A DNA stretch of 7,278 nucleotides, from the NCBI GenBank assembly GCA_031271245.1, contig JAISWC010000340.1:1-7278 (forward strand). Reading direction: 5' to 3'. Of the stretch, positions 1-6,132 are shown piece by piece; the stretch's first letter is position 1, and each line of letters opens with the position of its first letter. This DNA comes from Tannerella sp. GTDB taxonomy: Bacteria; Bacteroidota; Bacteroidia; Bacteroidales; Tannerellaceae. Made by a program: the position numbers and the translations under genes. The notes beneath the pieces are model-generated. The model was given only the letters and a program-made list of their open reading frames with translations. It did no database searches and was not told the DNA's origin.

Positions 1-1
1 G

Positions 2-109
2 ATCTTTAACCGTGCCGAGTTGAGGATCTACAATCATGTCTCCGGCATTCCGTCGGAGTTGCCCCGCATGTCCCATCCGTCCCTTTGGTCCCACCTGTCC
101 CTCCGCTGA
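2..109 (+). CDS. Possible C-terminal tail of an unidentified protein (partial, doubtful)
   Basis: One plus-strand frame is open from the window edge to a TGA at 107-109 and reads IFNRAELRIYNHVSGIPSEL followed by PRMSHPSLWSHLSLR. I recognise no family. The last dozen residues are encoded by a 9-bp GTCCC repeat that keeps the frame, so the true gene may be shorter or absent. A competing reading exists on the minus strand: an ATG at 37-35 starting MIVDPQLGTVKD with GGAG just upstream. If the plus reading is right, the gene converges on rhaT, which suits the terminator at 128-170. More upstream sequence would settle it. Confidence 0.25.
   Translation: MFNRAELRIYNHVSGIPSELPRMSHPSLWSHLSLR
70..105. 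repeat. 9-bp tandem repeat, four units beginning GTCCC
   Basis: GTCCC begins at 70, 79, 88 and 97, an exact 9-bp period. The units are GTCCCATCC, GTCCCTTTG, GTCCCACCT and GTCCCTCCG. The first five bases are invariant and the other four drift. It lies at the end of the possible plus-strand reading frame, before the rhaT terminator. It looks like a degenerate intergenic mini-repeat. No function can be assigned. Confidence 0.6.
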
Positions 110-127
110 CTACTAACTACTAACTAC
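106..127. repeat. CTACTAACTAC short repeat
   Basis: ACTACTA and CTAACTAC units overlap with a 7-bp period, giving CTGACTACTAACTAC followed by TAACTAC. The same motif recurs as both arms of the inverted repeat at 6133-6183. It sits directly downstream (minus sense) of the poly-T of the rhaT terminator. Both copies in the window lie just past gene ends. Confidence 0.55.
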
Positions 128-170
128 AAAAAATGACAGGGACGCCACGGTATATCGGGCGCCCTGTCAT
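128..170 (-). terminator. Rho-independent terminator after rhaT
   Basis: Read on the minus strand, the arm at 170-158 (ATGACAGGGCGCC) pairs with the arm at 146-133 with a single bulged base. The loop is 147-157. The run of T complementary to A at 128-133 follows at once. A strong GC-rich stem plus a T tract is the classical intrinsic terminator. It starts 28 bases beyond the rhaT stop codon. There is no T tract on the plus strand, so it acts in one direction and marks rhaT as the last gene of its unit. Confidence 0.85.
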
Positions 171-197
171 CAGAAAAAGCAAAATGATGGCAGATTA

Positions 198-1214
198 TTA
201 TTTGAATAAAGTCGGAAAGACCAGCGAAAAGACCAGTACGGCCAAACCGGCTACCAGTATCAGCACGATCGTTCCGGATGCGCCTTTCCATTCCTTGAGC
301 ACGATGCCCCATACGTTGCTGAAAGTCACGTTGAGGGCCATCAGGATACACCACGAAAAGGCCATCATCACACTGCCCGGTTCCAGGAAACTTGTTCCCA
401 TGCTCAGTCCGAAAAACTGGCAGTACCACAGCAGTCCGGCCAGGGCGCAGAACAAAAGGTTGTTTACCAGCAACGGTTTCTTGCCGTAATCGGCGAAGGA
501 GCTGTTTTTTCCATTCTGATACAGGCAGTAAGCCGCATTCGTGAGAAATCCGCCGCAGGTCACCATCAGTGTAGCCGGCAAGGCCTTGAACAGGTCGTTT
601 GCGCCGGCGACAACCAGCGGTTCGCCCGCTTCCAGTCCCAGTGCAAAACAGGCGCTCATCACGCCGGCCAGCAGGGCGACCAGCAAACCCTTTGTCAGGG
701 CAAAATCCTTTATCGCGGCTTTTTTCGCTTCCTCCGTCATGTTTTGGGAGCGCAGTCCACCCGCAAAGCCGATGATGGCGATGCCCGCCAGCGTGATACA
801 GACGCCGGCCAGCAGGATCAGGCCGTCGCCGCGGAGCAGATCCGTCCCTTTCATCAGGGCCGGGATAATAGTTCCGAAGGCCGAGCACGTGCCCAGTGCG
901 ATCGACTGTCCCAGCGCGATGCCCAGGTAACGCATACTCAGTCCGAACGTCAGGCCGCCGATGCCCCACAGGATACCGAATCCCATGGCTTTCAGTGCGG
1001 CGGCGGGGTCGACCGAAAGCACCTGCCACAGGCTACTTCCTTCAGGCACGGCCAGCAGGGCGCCCAGCACGGGGAAGATCAGCCACGCAAAAATCCCCTG
1101 CGTCAGCCAGAAACTTTCCCACGACCAGTCTTTCACCTTGTTGATGGGGACGTACGAACTGGACTGTCCGAAACTCCCCGCCGCGATGATTATCAATCCG
1201 ATGAACGTATTCAT
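198..1214 (-). CDS. rhaT: L-rhamnose/H+ symporter RhaT
   Basis: Inner-membrane sugar/proton symporter of the RhaT family (drug/metabolite transporter superfamily), bringing L-rhamnose into the cytoplasm. The 338 residues (E. coli RhaT is about 344) are almost wholly hydrophobic, with about ten membrane segments. Recognisable blocks shared with the E. coli protein are VKDWSWESFW near residues 27-36, GILWGIGGLTFGLSMRYLG near 80-98, GLLWYCQFF near 260-268 and VWGIVLKEWKGAS near 301-313. A hydrophilic cytoplasmic loop lies near 155-172 (TEEAKKAAIKD). The ATG at 1214-1212 lies nine bases after the rhaA stop, so the two are almost certainly co-transcribed. A terminator follows at 170-128. The Bacteroides counterpart is usually called rhaP. 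Identification is firm; substrate assignment also rests on the neighbouring rhamnose genes. Confidence 0.95.
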   Translation of the reverse strand: MNTFIGLIIIAAGSFGQSSSYVPINKVKDWSWESFWLTQGIFAWLIFPVLGALLAVPEGSSLWQVLSVDPAAALKAMGFGILWGIGGLTFGLSMRYLGIALGQSIALGTCSAFGTIIPALMKGTDLLRGDGLILLAGVCITLAGIAIIGFAGGLRSQNMTEEAKKAAIKDFALTKGLLVALLAGVMSACFALGLEAGEPLVVAGANDLFKALPATLMVTCGGFLTNAAYCLYQNGKNSSFADYGKKPLLVNNLLFCALAGLLWYCQFFGLSMGTSFLEPGSVMMAFSWCILMALNVTFSNVWGIVLKEWKGASGTIVLILVAGLAVLVFSLVFPTLFK

Positions 1215-1223
1215 GACTGTCGT

Positions 1224-2480
1224 TTAAACTCGTTTCGACGTCACTTCCTTCTCGTAAGCCAGTATTTCGGCGATATAGTCTTCGCCGGCGGGCACGCCGT
1301 TTTGCAGGCAGAACATGTCCCATACGGCGTTCCACGGCAGGCTTTTCAGTTCCTCCTGCAGTGCCAGCCGTTCGAACAGCCGGTCCTGCGCTTCGTAGGC
1401 CTGCAAGGTGGCCGACGGCTCCAGCAGGGCCATCAGGATGGCTTTCTGCGTGGCGCGGCTGCCGATGACGTAGGCGCCGATGCGGTTGATGGTGGCGTCG
1501 AAGTAATCCAGTCCGATGTGTACGCGGTCGAGCGCCTCGCAGCGGATGATTTCGCGTGCCAGATCCTGCAGGTCGTCGTTCAGGATGACCACGTGGTCGC
1601 TGTCCCAGCGGATCGGACGGCTCACGTGCAGCATGATTTCCGGCGTGAAGAGCAGCATCGACGAAATCTTGTCGGCAATGCTTTCCGTCAGGTGGAAATG
1701 GCCGGTGTCCAGTGTCACGATCTTGCCTTTTTTGGCGCCGTAGCCCAGGTAGAAGTCATACGAACCGACGGTGTAGCTTTCCAGACCGATGCCGAAGAGC
1801 TTGGCTTCGATGCAGTCCTTCATGTTTGCGTATTCGACGGCAAAAATCTCGTCCAGCGACTGTTCGAGGATGCGGCGGTATTTCAGCCGACTGGCCGGCA
1901 CTTCCTTGCTGCCGTCGTGTACCCAGAGGTTCATGATGCACGGGTCGCCCTGGAACTTGCCCATTTCTTCGCTGACTTTCCGACAGCGTTTCGTGTGCTC
2001 GATCCAGAAATCGCGGATGCCTTTGTCCGGGTTGGCCAGCGTCAGGTTGCCGCTTTTCGGGTGCGAGAACGACGTGGAATTGAAATCCAGTTTCAGGCCG
2101 TTTGCCTTCGCCCAGTCCATCCAGCTTTGGAAATGCTGCGGCTCCACTTCGTCGCGGTCTACGACTTTCCCCTGGAAATCGCCGTAGATTTCGTGCAGGC
2201 TCAGCCGGTGGCTGCCGGCTATCAGCGACGAGGCTTTCAGGATATCCCCCCGCAACTCGTCGATACTACGGGCTTTGCCGGGATAGTTGCCCGTCACCTG
2301 GATACCGCCGGACAGCTCGCCGCCCTGGTTCTCGAACCCGCTGACGTCGTCCGCCTGCCAGCAGTGCAGCGACAGCGATATGTTTCCCAGCGCCGTCAAG
2401 GCTTTGCCGGTATCCACTCCCAATGCGGCGTAGCGTTCCGCCGCGATTTCATACGCTTGTTTGATCAAATTTTCTTTCAT
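1224..2480 (-). CDS. rhaA: L-rhamnose isomerase RhaA
   Basis: Cytoplasmic metal-dependent isomerase (EC 5.3.1.14) converting L-rhamnose to L-rhamnulose, the first catabolic step. The 418 residues match the family length (E. coli 419). Sequence features are LKLDFNSTSFSHPKSGN near residues 129-145, the IMNLWVHDGSKEVPASR block near 182-198, TGHFHLTESIADK near 259-271 and RPIRWDSDHV near 288-297. His261, Asp293 and Asp295 fall one position before the E. coli metal ligands His262, Asp294 and Asp296, so the metal site looks intact. The ATG at 2480-2478 was chosen because MKENLIKQAYEIAAERYAALGVD is the usual start of the family. Upstream is a 355-bp spacer rather than the kinase gene, so it may have its own promoter. 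Bacteroides literature calls this gene rhaI. Confidence 0.97.
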   Translation of the reverse strand: MKENLIKQAYEIAAERYAALGVDTGKALTALGNISLSLHCWQADDVSGFENQGGELSGGIQVTGNYPGKARSIDELRGDILKASSLIAGSHRLSLHEIYGDFQGKVVDRDEVEPQHFQSWMDWAKANGLKLDFNSTSFSHPKSGNLTLANPDKGIRDFWIEHTKRCRKVSEEMGKFQGDPCIMNLWVHDGSKEVPASRLKYRRILEQSLDEIFAVEYANMKDCIEAKLFGIGLESYTVGSYDFYLGYGAKKGKIVTLDTGHFHLTESIADKISSMLLFTPEIMLHVSRPIRWDSDHVVILNDDLQDLAREIIRCEALDRVHIGLDYFDATINRIGAYVIGSRATQKAILMALLEPSATLQAYEAQDRLFERLALQEELKSLPWNAVWDMFCLQNGVPAGEDYIAEILAYEKEVTSKRV

Positions 2481-2520
2481 AATAAACTCGTTTTTATTGT
2501 TCGTATTAATAAATATGTAT

Positions 2521-2537
2521 TTCTATCATTGATAGAA
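2521..2537. promoter_or_regulatory. Perfect 17-bp palindrome upstream of rhaA
   Basis: TTCTATCATTGATAGAA has 8-bp arms around one central base. It ends 41 bp upstream of the rhaA start codon in AT-rich DNA. It could be an operator for a dimeric regulator. Its half CTATCAAT (minus strand, 2535-2528) recurs in the same orientation upstream of rhaB at 5217-5210, hinting at shared control. No perfect TAnnTTTG -7 element is visible between it and rhaA, as might be expected of an activator-dependent promoter. A small RNA hairpin in a leader is the alternative. Confidence 0.5.
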
Positions 2538-2642
2538 CTAAAATCATTTCACCTTTATACCTTTCCATCCGGAAAATCGCTGGAAAACATCTTCCGTTAT
2601 TCCGCTTGAAGCGTATAACGTGTCATTCTTAAACGGATATAC

Positions 2643-2791
2643 CTTTCCCGGCGTTGCACAAGGTGTTTTCCCAGCGTTGCACAAGGTGCTTTCCCAACGT
2701 TGCACAAGGCGCTTTCCCGGCGTTGCACAAGGTACTTTCCCAACGTTGCACAAGGTACTTTTCCAGCGTTGCACAAGGCGCTTTCCCAACG
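2643..2791. repeat. 23-bp tandem array, six full units plus a partial seventh
   Basis: Units start at 2643, 2666, 2689, 2712, 2735 and 2758, with a partial one at 2781-2791, at an exact 23-bp period. Twelve bases (CGTTGCACAAGG, unit positions 10-21) are identical in all six, preceded by a pyrimidine-rich CTTTCCC. Differences occur only at unit positions 1, 5, 8, 9, 22 and 23, and every one is a transition. The unit has no stop codon in any of six frames, so long overlapping reading frames cross it on both strands by composition alone. It fills most of the 355-bp gap between the DUF4469 gene and rhaA. There are no spacers, so it is not a CRISPR array. Function unknown. Confidence 0.9.
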
Positions 2792-2804
2792 CGGGGAAAG
2801 ACGC
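2778..2804. other. Hairpin closing the 23-bp array
   Basis: The partial seventh unit CTTTCCC (2781-2787) faces GGGAAAG (2794-2800) across the six-base loop AACGCG. The stem continues as GCG/CGC (2778-2780 with 2802-2804) past one bulged A. It lies about 30 bases beyond the stop of the minus-strand DUF4469 gene, so it could help terminate that transcript. There is no T tract on either side, so a terminator role is only a guess. Confidence 0.35.
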
Positions 2805-2835
2805 CTGTGCAGCGTTTTCCGGATAATTAATTCTT

Positions 2836-3579
2836 TCACAGCACTTTGAGCGGGATTTTGTACTCAATGATTCTTGGCTCCGCGAGCAGCCTGGTGCCGG
2901 TGGTGAAGCGTGTGACGATTCTCAGCCGGTAGTTGCCCTGTGTGAGCGTGGCGGGCACGCGGGCCAGGACACGCGAGGGGGCGTTTTCGGTGATGCGCTG
3001 TGCGGGCACGGAGGTGACGCCGTCGGCGAAATCGAAGTAAACGTTGATGCCGGGTTCGAGCGTGCCGTCGGGCTGGGTCTTGCCGACGACCCTGATCTTG
3101 TCGCCCACGATGAGGATGTCGTCGCCGGGGGTGATGGTGCCGTCGGTCAGCTGCGTGGCCTGGTCGGTGACGAGCATGATGTGTGCGCCGGGGTCGGCAA
3201 TGCCCGTTACGCGGACGCCGACCTGCTTGAGTTTTTCGCGCATTTCCTTCGACATGTGGGCGTTGACCGTGACGCGGTGCTTGCCCTCGGTGAAGGTTTC
3301 CTTACCGCTCCAGGAGCCGTCTACGCGGGGGCCGAGGTGTACCAGGTCGTCGAAGACGCTGTAGCCGGCGAGTACAAAGTACTCCTTGGCCGCAGTTTCG
3401 CCGTCAAGGACGGCCTTGATGGTCTCGCGCCTGATGTCGCTTCCTCCGGCCACAATATGGTCGATAATGTCGCTCTGGCGACGGGTTTCGCCGGCGGTTT
3501 CCACCTCGGCGAGGTAATCGTTCGGGTCTTCCGTTAAACTGTTCGGACGCAACCGTACTCTCCATTCATACTTTGACAT
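2836..3579 (-). CDS. DUF4469 protein with N-terminal HU/IHF-like DNA-binding domain
   Basis: A 247-residue protein of the Bacteroidales family that joins an HU/IHF-like domain (Pfam HU-DNA_bdg) to an Ig-like DUF4469 domain. The first part (about residues 1-125) opens with YEWRVRLRPNSLTEDPNDYLAEV. It has the helical segment SDIIDHIVAGGSDIRRETIKAVL near 36-58 and the strand-rich stretch ending near 125, as in HU-like folds. The C-terminal part (about 130-247) has the DUF4469 signature ITPGDDILIVGDKIRVVG near 149-166, then Ig-like strands. There is no signal peptide, so it is probably cytoplasmic and nucleoid-associated. Function is not established; nucleic-acid binding is inferred from the fold. 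It sits between rhaB (125 bp upstream) and rhaA (355 bp downstream), where related loci keep kinase and isomerase together. It has no evident role in rhamnose use. Confidence 0.85.
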   Translation of the reverse strand: MSKYEWRVRLRPNSLTEDPNDYLAEVETAGETRRQSDIIDHIVAGGSDIRRETIKAVLDGETAAKEYFVLAGYSVFDDLVHLGPRVDGSWSGKETFTEGKHRVTVNAHMSKEMREKLKQVGVRVTGIADPGAHIMLVTDQATQLTDGTITPGDDILIVGDKIRVVGKTQPDGTLEPGINVYFDFADGVTSVPAQRITENAPSRVLARVPATLTQGNYRLRIVTRFTTGTRLLAEPRIIEYKIPLKVL

Positions 3580-3622
3580 ATTCTATTTAGTTTTATTGGT
3601 TTATTAATCCTCCGAACCTCTC

Positions 3623-3653
3623 CCCCCGTCCCCACTCCTGGTGGAGAAGGGGG
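3623..3653. other. GC-rich hairpin between rhaB and the DUF4469 gene
   Basis: CTCC (3635-3638) pairs with GGAG (3643-3646). After a mismatched internal loop, CCCCC (3623-3627) pairs with GGGGG (3649-3653). It lies 50-80 bases past the rhaB stop on the minus strand and upstream of the next start codon. It could slow or end the rhaB transcript, but there is no T tract and the stem is interrupted, so this is weak. Confidence 0.3.
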
Positions 3654-3686
3654 CGTGTCGGCAGAACAGTCCGGTTATACAAATTC

Positions 3687-3714
3687 ATTCTCAATTCTCA
3701 ATTCTCAATTCTCC
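3687..3714. repeat. 7-bp tandem repeat ATTCTCA overlapping the end of rhaB
   Basis: ATTCTCA occurs three times in succession (3687-3707), then ATTCTCC (3708-3714). On the minus strand it reads as GAATTGA repeats. One of these supplies the rhaB TGA stop at 3707-3705, so the repeat overlaps the last few codons of rhaB. It continues into the spacer before the DUF4469 gene. Slipped-strand change in copy number here would change little in the protein. Confidence 0.75.
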
Positions 3715-5141
3715 ATTGTTTTTTTGGGCTGAAACGTTTGCAGGGGAAAGGATTCGGCCACGATGCGGCGGATTTCCCAGCGGTCTTTCACCAGTCCGGC
3801 GGCTTTGGCCTGCATCAGGCAGTTGCCGATGGCCGTCGCCTCGGAGGGTCCGGCTACCACCGGCAGGCCGATGGCATCGGCCGTAAACTGATTCAGCAGT
3901 GCATTTTGCGACCCGCCGCCAATCACGTGCAGTTTTTCGATCGGGAACGGAATCATGGACGACAGCATCTCGAGCACTTCGCGGTAGCGGTTGGCCAGGC
4001 TGTCGAAGATGCACCGGACAAAGGCGGCGTCTGTGTCGGGAACGGGCTGACCGCTGTCTTCACACACCGCGGCGATGGCCCGGCTCATGCTGGCCGGATT
4101 GGCCAGGCGCGGGTCGTCGGGATTGACGGTGGAGCGGCTTTTCCCGGCCGCTTCGGCCATCTTCACGATTTCGGGGTACGAATAGCTGCGTCCGGCTTTT
4201 TCCCATTCCTTGCGGCACTGCTCCAGCAGCCACATGCCGGTGATGTTTTTCAGGAAACGGGTGGTGCCTTCGACGCCGCCTTCGTTGGTGAAATTCTTTT
4301 CGAACGAGTCCTTTGTCAGAATCGGCGCGTCCGTTTCGACACCCATCAGGCTCCACGTGCCGCTGCTCAGGTAGGCGAAGTTCGGATTTTCGGCCGGTAC
4401 GGAGATGATCGCCGAGGCGGTGTCGTGTCCGGCCACGGTGACGACGGGCACTTTCCCGATACCCGTTTCTTCCGCCAGCGCGTCGGTCAGCGTGCCGACG
4501 ACGGCGCCCGGATCCGTCAACGGATGCAGCAGCGAGGTCGGTATGCCGGCCGCCTCCAGCAGCGAGGTCTCGAACCGGCGGGTGACGGGGTTCAGCAACT
4601 GCGAAGTCGATGCTTCCGTATATTCGCAGACTTGTTTTCCGGTCAGCAGATAGGAAAGCAGATCGGGCATAAACAGGATTTTATCGGCGGCTTCCAGCGG
4701 CGCGAAACCGGTCTGCTTGGCCCGGAACAGCTGATACAGGCTGTTGAAGTTCATGATCTGGATACCGGTCAGGCCGTAAACCCGGTCGCGCGGCACGATC
4801 CGGAAAAATTCTTCCGGTGCGCCGTCCGTATACGGGTCGCGGTAGGCGCGCGGCAGCCCCAGTACCGTTCCGTCGCGGCCGATGTAGCCGAAGTCGACGC
4901 CCCAGGTATCTATCCCCACGGAGGTCAGTTCGATACCTTGTCCTGCGCAAACTTTCAGCCCTTCCTTCAGCGATTCGTAGAGACTGAATACGTTCCAGTA
5001 ATACTTGCCATGGATTTCCGTCATGGCGTTGGGAAAACGTGTCAACTCCTTCATTTCAAAATTGACACCGTCAAATGTTCCGAGAATCGACCGGCCGCTT
5101 GTGGCGCCCAGGTCAAATGCTAAAAAAGAATATTTCTTCAT
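3705..5141 (-). CDS. rhaB: L-rhamnulose kinase RhaB (FGGY family)
   Basis: Cytoplasmic FGGY carbohydrate kinase (EC 2.7.1.5) phosphorylating L-rhamnulose with ATP to L-rhamnulose 1-phosphate. The 478 residues are close to E. coli RhaB (489). The N-terminal half begins with the phosphate-binding motif FLAFDLGATSGRSILGTFD (residues 6-24) and carries GIDTWGVDFG (76-85). AGHDTASA (237-244) includes the probable catalytic base Asp240. The C-terminal half has YLSSGTWSLMG (257-267), VIGGGSQNALLNQFTADAIG (406-425) and GPSEATAIGN (431-440), typical of ATP and hinge contacts. All key motifs are intact. The ATG at 5141-5139 opens the expected MKKYSFLAFDLG start. It is the first gene after the rhaR intergenic region, so it is the likely direct target of RhaR. 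The Bacteroides name is rhaK. The stop codon lies in a 7-bp repeat. Confidence 0.96.
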   Translation of the reverse strand: MKKYSFLAFDLGATSGRSILGTFDGVNFEMKELTRFPNAMTEIHGKYYWNVFSLYESLKEGLKVCAGQGIELTSVGIDTWGVDFGYIGRDGTVLGLPRAYRDPYTDGAPEEFFRIVPRDRVYGLTGIQIMNFNSLYQLFRAKQTGFAPLEAADKILFMPDLLSYLLTGKQVCEYTEASTSQLLNPVTRRFETSLLEAAGIPTSLLHPLTDPGAVVGTLTDALAEETGIGKVPVVTVAGHDTASAIISVPAENPNFAYLSSGTWSLMGVETDAPILTKDSFEKNFTNEGGVEGTTRFLKNITGMWLLEQCRKEWEKAGRSYSYPEIVKMAEAAGKSRSTVNPDDPRLANPASMSRAIAAVCEDSGQPVPDTDAAFVRCIFDSLANRYREVLEMLSSMIPFPIEKLHVIGGGSQNALLNQFTADAIGLPVVAGPSEATAIGNCLMQAKAAGLVKDRWEIRRIVAESFPLQTFQPKKTMEN

Positions 5142-5172
5142 GATAGCGTGACTGTAAATTATTTTAATGCGG

Positions 5173-5180
5173 CAAAGATA
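5173..5180 (-). promoter_or_regulatory. Putative -7 element of the rhaB promoter
   Basis: On the minus strand TATCTTTG matches the Bacteroidetes -7 pattern TAnnTTTG perfectly and ends 31 bases before the rhaB ATG. No good -33 element (TTTG or TTG about 19 bases upstream) is seen, consistent with dependence on an activator. The candidate half-site CTATCAAT (5217-5210) lies about 30 bases upstream, around the -40 region where AraC-type activators often bind. Confidence 0.6.
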
Positions 5181-5193
5181 TTTTCTTTTTCCC

Positions 5194-5201
5194 TATCTTT
5201 G
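5194..5201 (+). promoter_or_regulatory. Putative -7 element of the rhaR promoter
   Basis: TATCTTTG on the plus strand is identical to the rhaB -7 element but faces the other way. It is 13 bp away, so with one flanking base each (5172-5180 and 5194-5202) the two form a 9-bp inverted repeat. A start point a few bases after 5201 would give a leader of about a dozen bases to the ATG at 5219, or about 36 to the ATG at 5243. No -33 element is evident. Confidence 0.55.
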
Positions 5202-5218
5202 CTTACGAAATTGATAGT

Positions 5219-6127
5219 ATGTATTTGAATTATGACACAGCCATGTTGAAGAATGAACAGTTGCGTTATCTCGCGATTAATGCCGTGGACGAAGACTGGG
5301 GCATTGTCGTGACGACGGTGGGATACCAGTTTATCCCGCCGCAAAGTCCCTATCCGCTGTCCCGCCATCCGGACAGGTACAACTTCTCGCCCCACAACAA
5401 GCGGACGCTGAACGAATATCAGCTGATATACATTACCAAAGGTTCCGGTTACTTCACGTCCGGCTCCGTCCGGAAACAGCGAATCGGCGAGGGCACGATG
5501 ATACTGCTTTTCCCCGGCGAATGGCACAGTTATTATCCGGATTCCGATACCGGGTGGAACGAACACTGGGTGGGTTTCCGCGGCCCGCACATCGACCGGC
5601 GGGTCGAAAATCACTTTTTCAGCAAGGAAGATCCCCTGTTTCGCATCGGTCACAGTTCGACCATTGTTCGTTTGTATGAAGATATCCTCGACCTGGCGCG
5701 GCAGGAAAAGACGGGCTATCAGCAGATGATATCCAGCATGGTGCTTCATATCCTGGGTTCCGTTTATTACAAATGGAAGAACAGCTACTTCAAGGATTCC
5801 TACATCGAAGAGAAAATCATGGAAGCCCGCCAACTGATCAAGGATAATATCGAGGGACTGCTTTCGCAGGAGGACATTGCCGCCCAACTCGGACTGGGTT
5901 ATTCGTGGTTCCGCCGGATGTTCAGGGAATACACGGGCATTTCCCCGGCGCAGTATCAGTTCCGCCAGAAACTGCTGCGCGCCAAGGAACTCCTGACCGA
6001 TACATCCATAACTATCTCCGAAGTGGCCTACAAACTTCACTTCGAGAGTCCCGGTCAGTTTTCTACCTTTTTCCGGAAAAAAGAGGGTATTACGCCTTCC
6101 CGGTTTCGGGAAGAAATGCGGAAATAG
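5219..6127 (+). CDS. rhaR: AraC-family regulator, probable rhamnose activator RhaR
   Basis: Cytoplasmic transcription factor of 302 residues. The N-terminal part (about 35-130) is a cupin-like sugar-sensing domain, with YNFSPHNKRTLNEYQLIYITKG-type residues near 54-75, FPGEWHSYYPDSDTGWNEHW near 98-117 and a linker near 130-195. The C-terminal AraC domain has two helix-turn-helix units: LSQEDIAAQLGLGYSWFRRMF (215-235) and ITISEVAYKLHFESPGQFSTFF (264-285), ending in the family signature GITPSRFRE. It is divergent from rhaB. In Bacteroides thetaiotaomicron an AraC-type RhaR in this arrangement activates the rhamnose operon, so the same role is inferred here. The start at 5219 was kept for length, but ATG 5243 (MLKNEQLRYLA) is a real alternative, since the putative -7 element ends only 17 bases before 5219. 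Confidence 0.9.
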   Translation: MYLNYDTAMLKNEQLRYLAINAVDEDWGIVVTTVGYQFIPPQSPYPLSRHPDRYNFSPHNKRTLNEYQLIYITKGSGYFTSGSVRKQRIGEGTMILLFPGEWHSYYPDSDTGWNEHWVGFRGPHIDRRVENHFFSKEDPLFRIGHSSTIVRLYEDILDLARQEKTGYQQMISSMVLHILGSVYYKWKNSYFKDSYIEEKIMEARQLIKDNIEGLLSQEDIAAQLGLGYSWFRRMFREYTGISPAQYQFRQKLLRAKELLTDTSITISEVAYKLHFESPGQFSTFFRKKEGITPSRFREEMRK

Positions 6128-6132
6128 GGGAG

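Noticed and set aside
744..2609. 621-codon plus-strand open frame opposite rhaT and rhaA
   Set aside because: Antisense shadow of two well-supported genes in GC-rich DNA; the translation is rich in Gln, Arg and His without recognisable domains.
2643..2791. CRISPR array
   Set aside because: Units are directly abutting 23-mers with no unique spacers and no cas genes nearby.
2544..2867. Open frames through the 23-bp array encoding repeated peptides such as LVQRWESTLCNAGK
   Set aside because: The repeat unit lacks stop codons in all six frames, so open frames appear on both strands regardless of coding. The longest starts out of frame inside the DUF4469 gene.
2836..3579. DUF4469 gene as a rhamnose-pathway enzyme
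   Set aside because: Its domains are HU-like and Ig-like with no catalytic motif; operon position alone does not support a metabolic role.
3738..5123. 461-codon plus-strand open frame opposite rhaB
   Set aside because: Antisense shadow; rhaB has intact FGGY motifs throughout and the plus translation resembles no family.
5159..6040. 293-codon minus-strand open frame opposite rhaR
   Set aside because: Antisense shadow of a clear AraC-family gene; it also covers the rhaB-rhaR promoter region.
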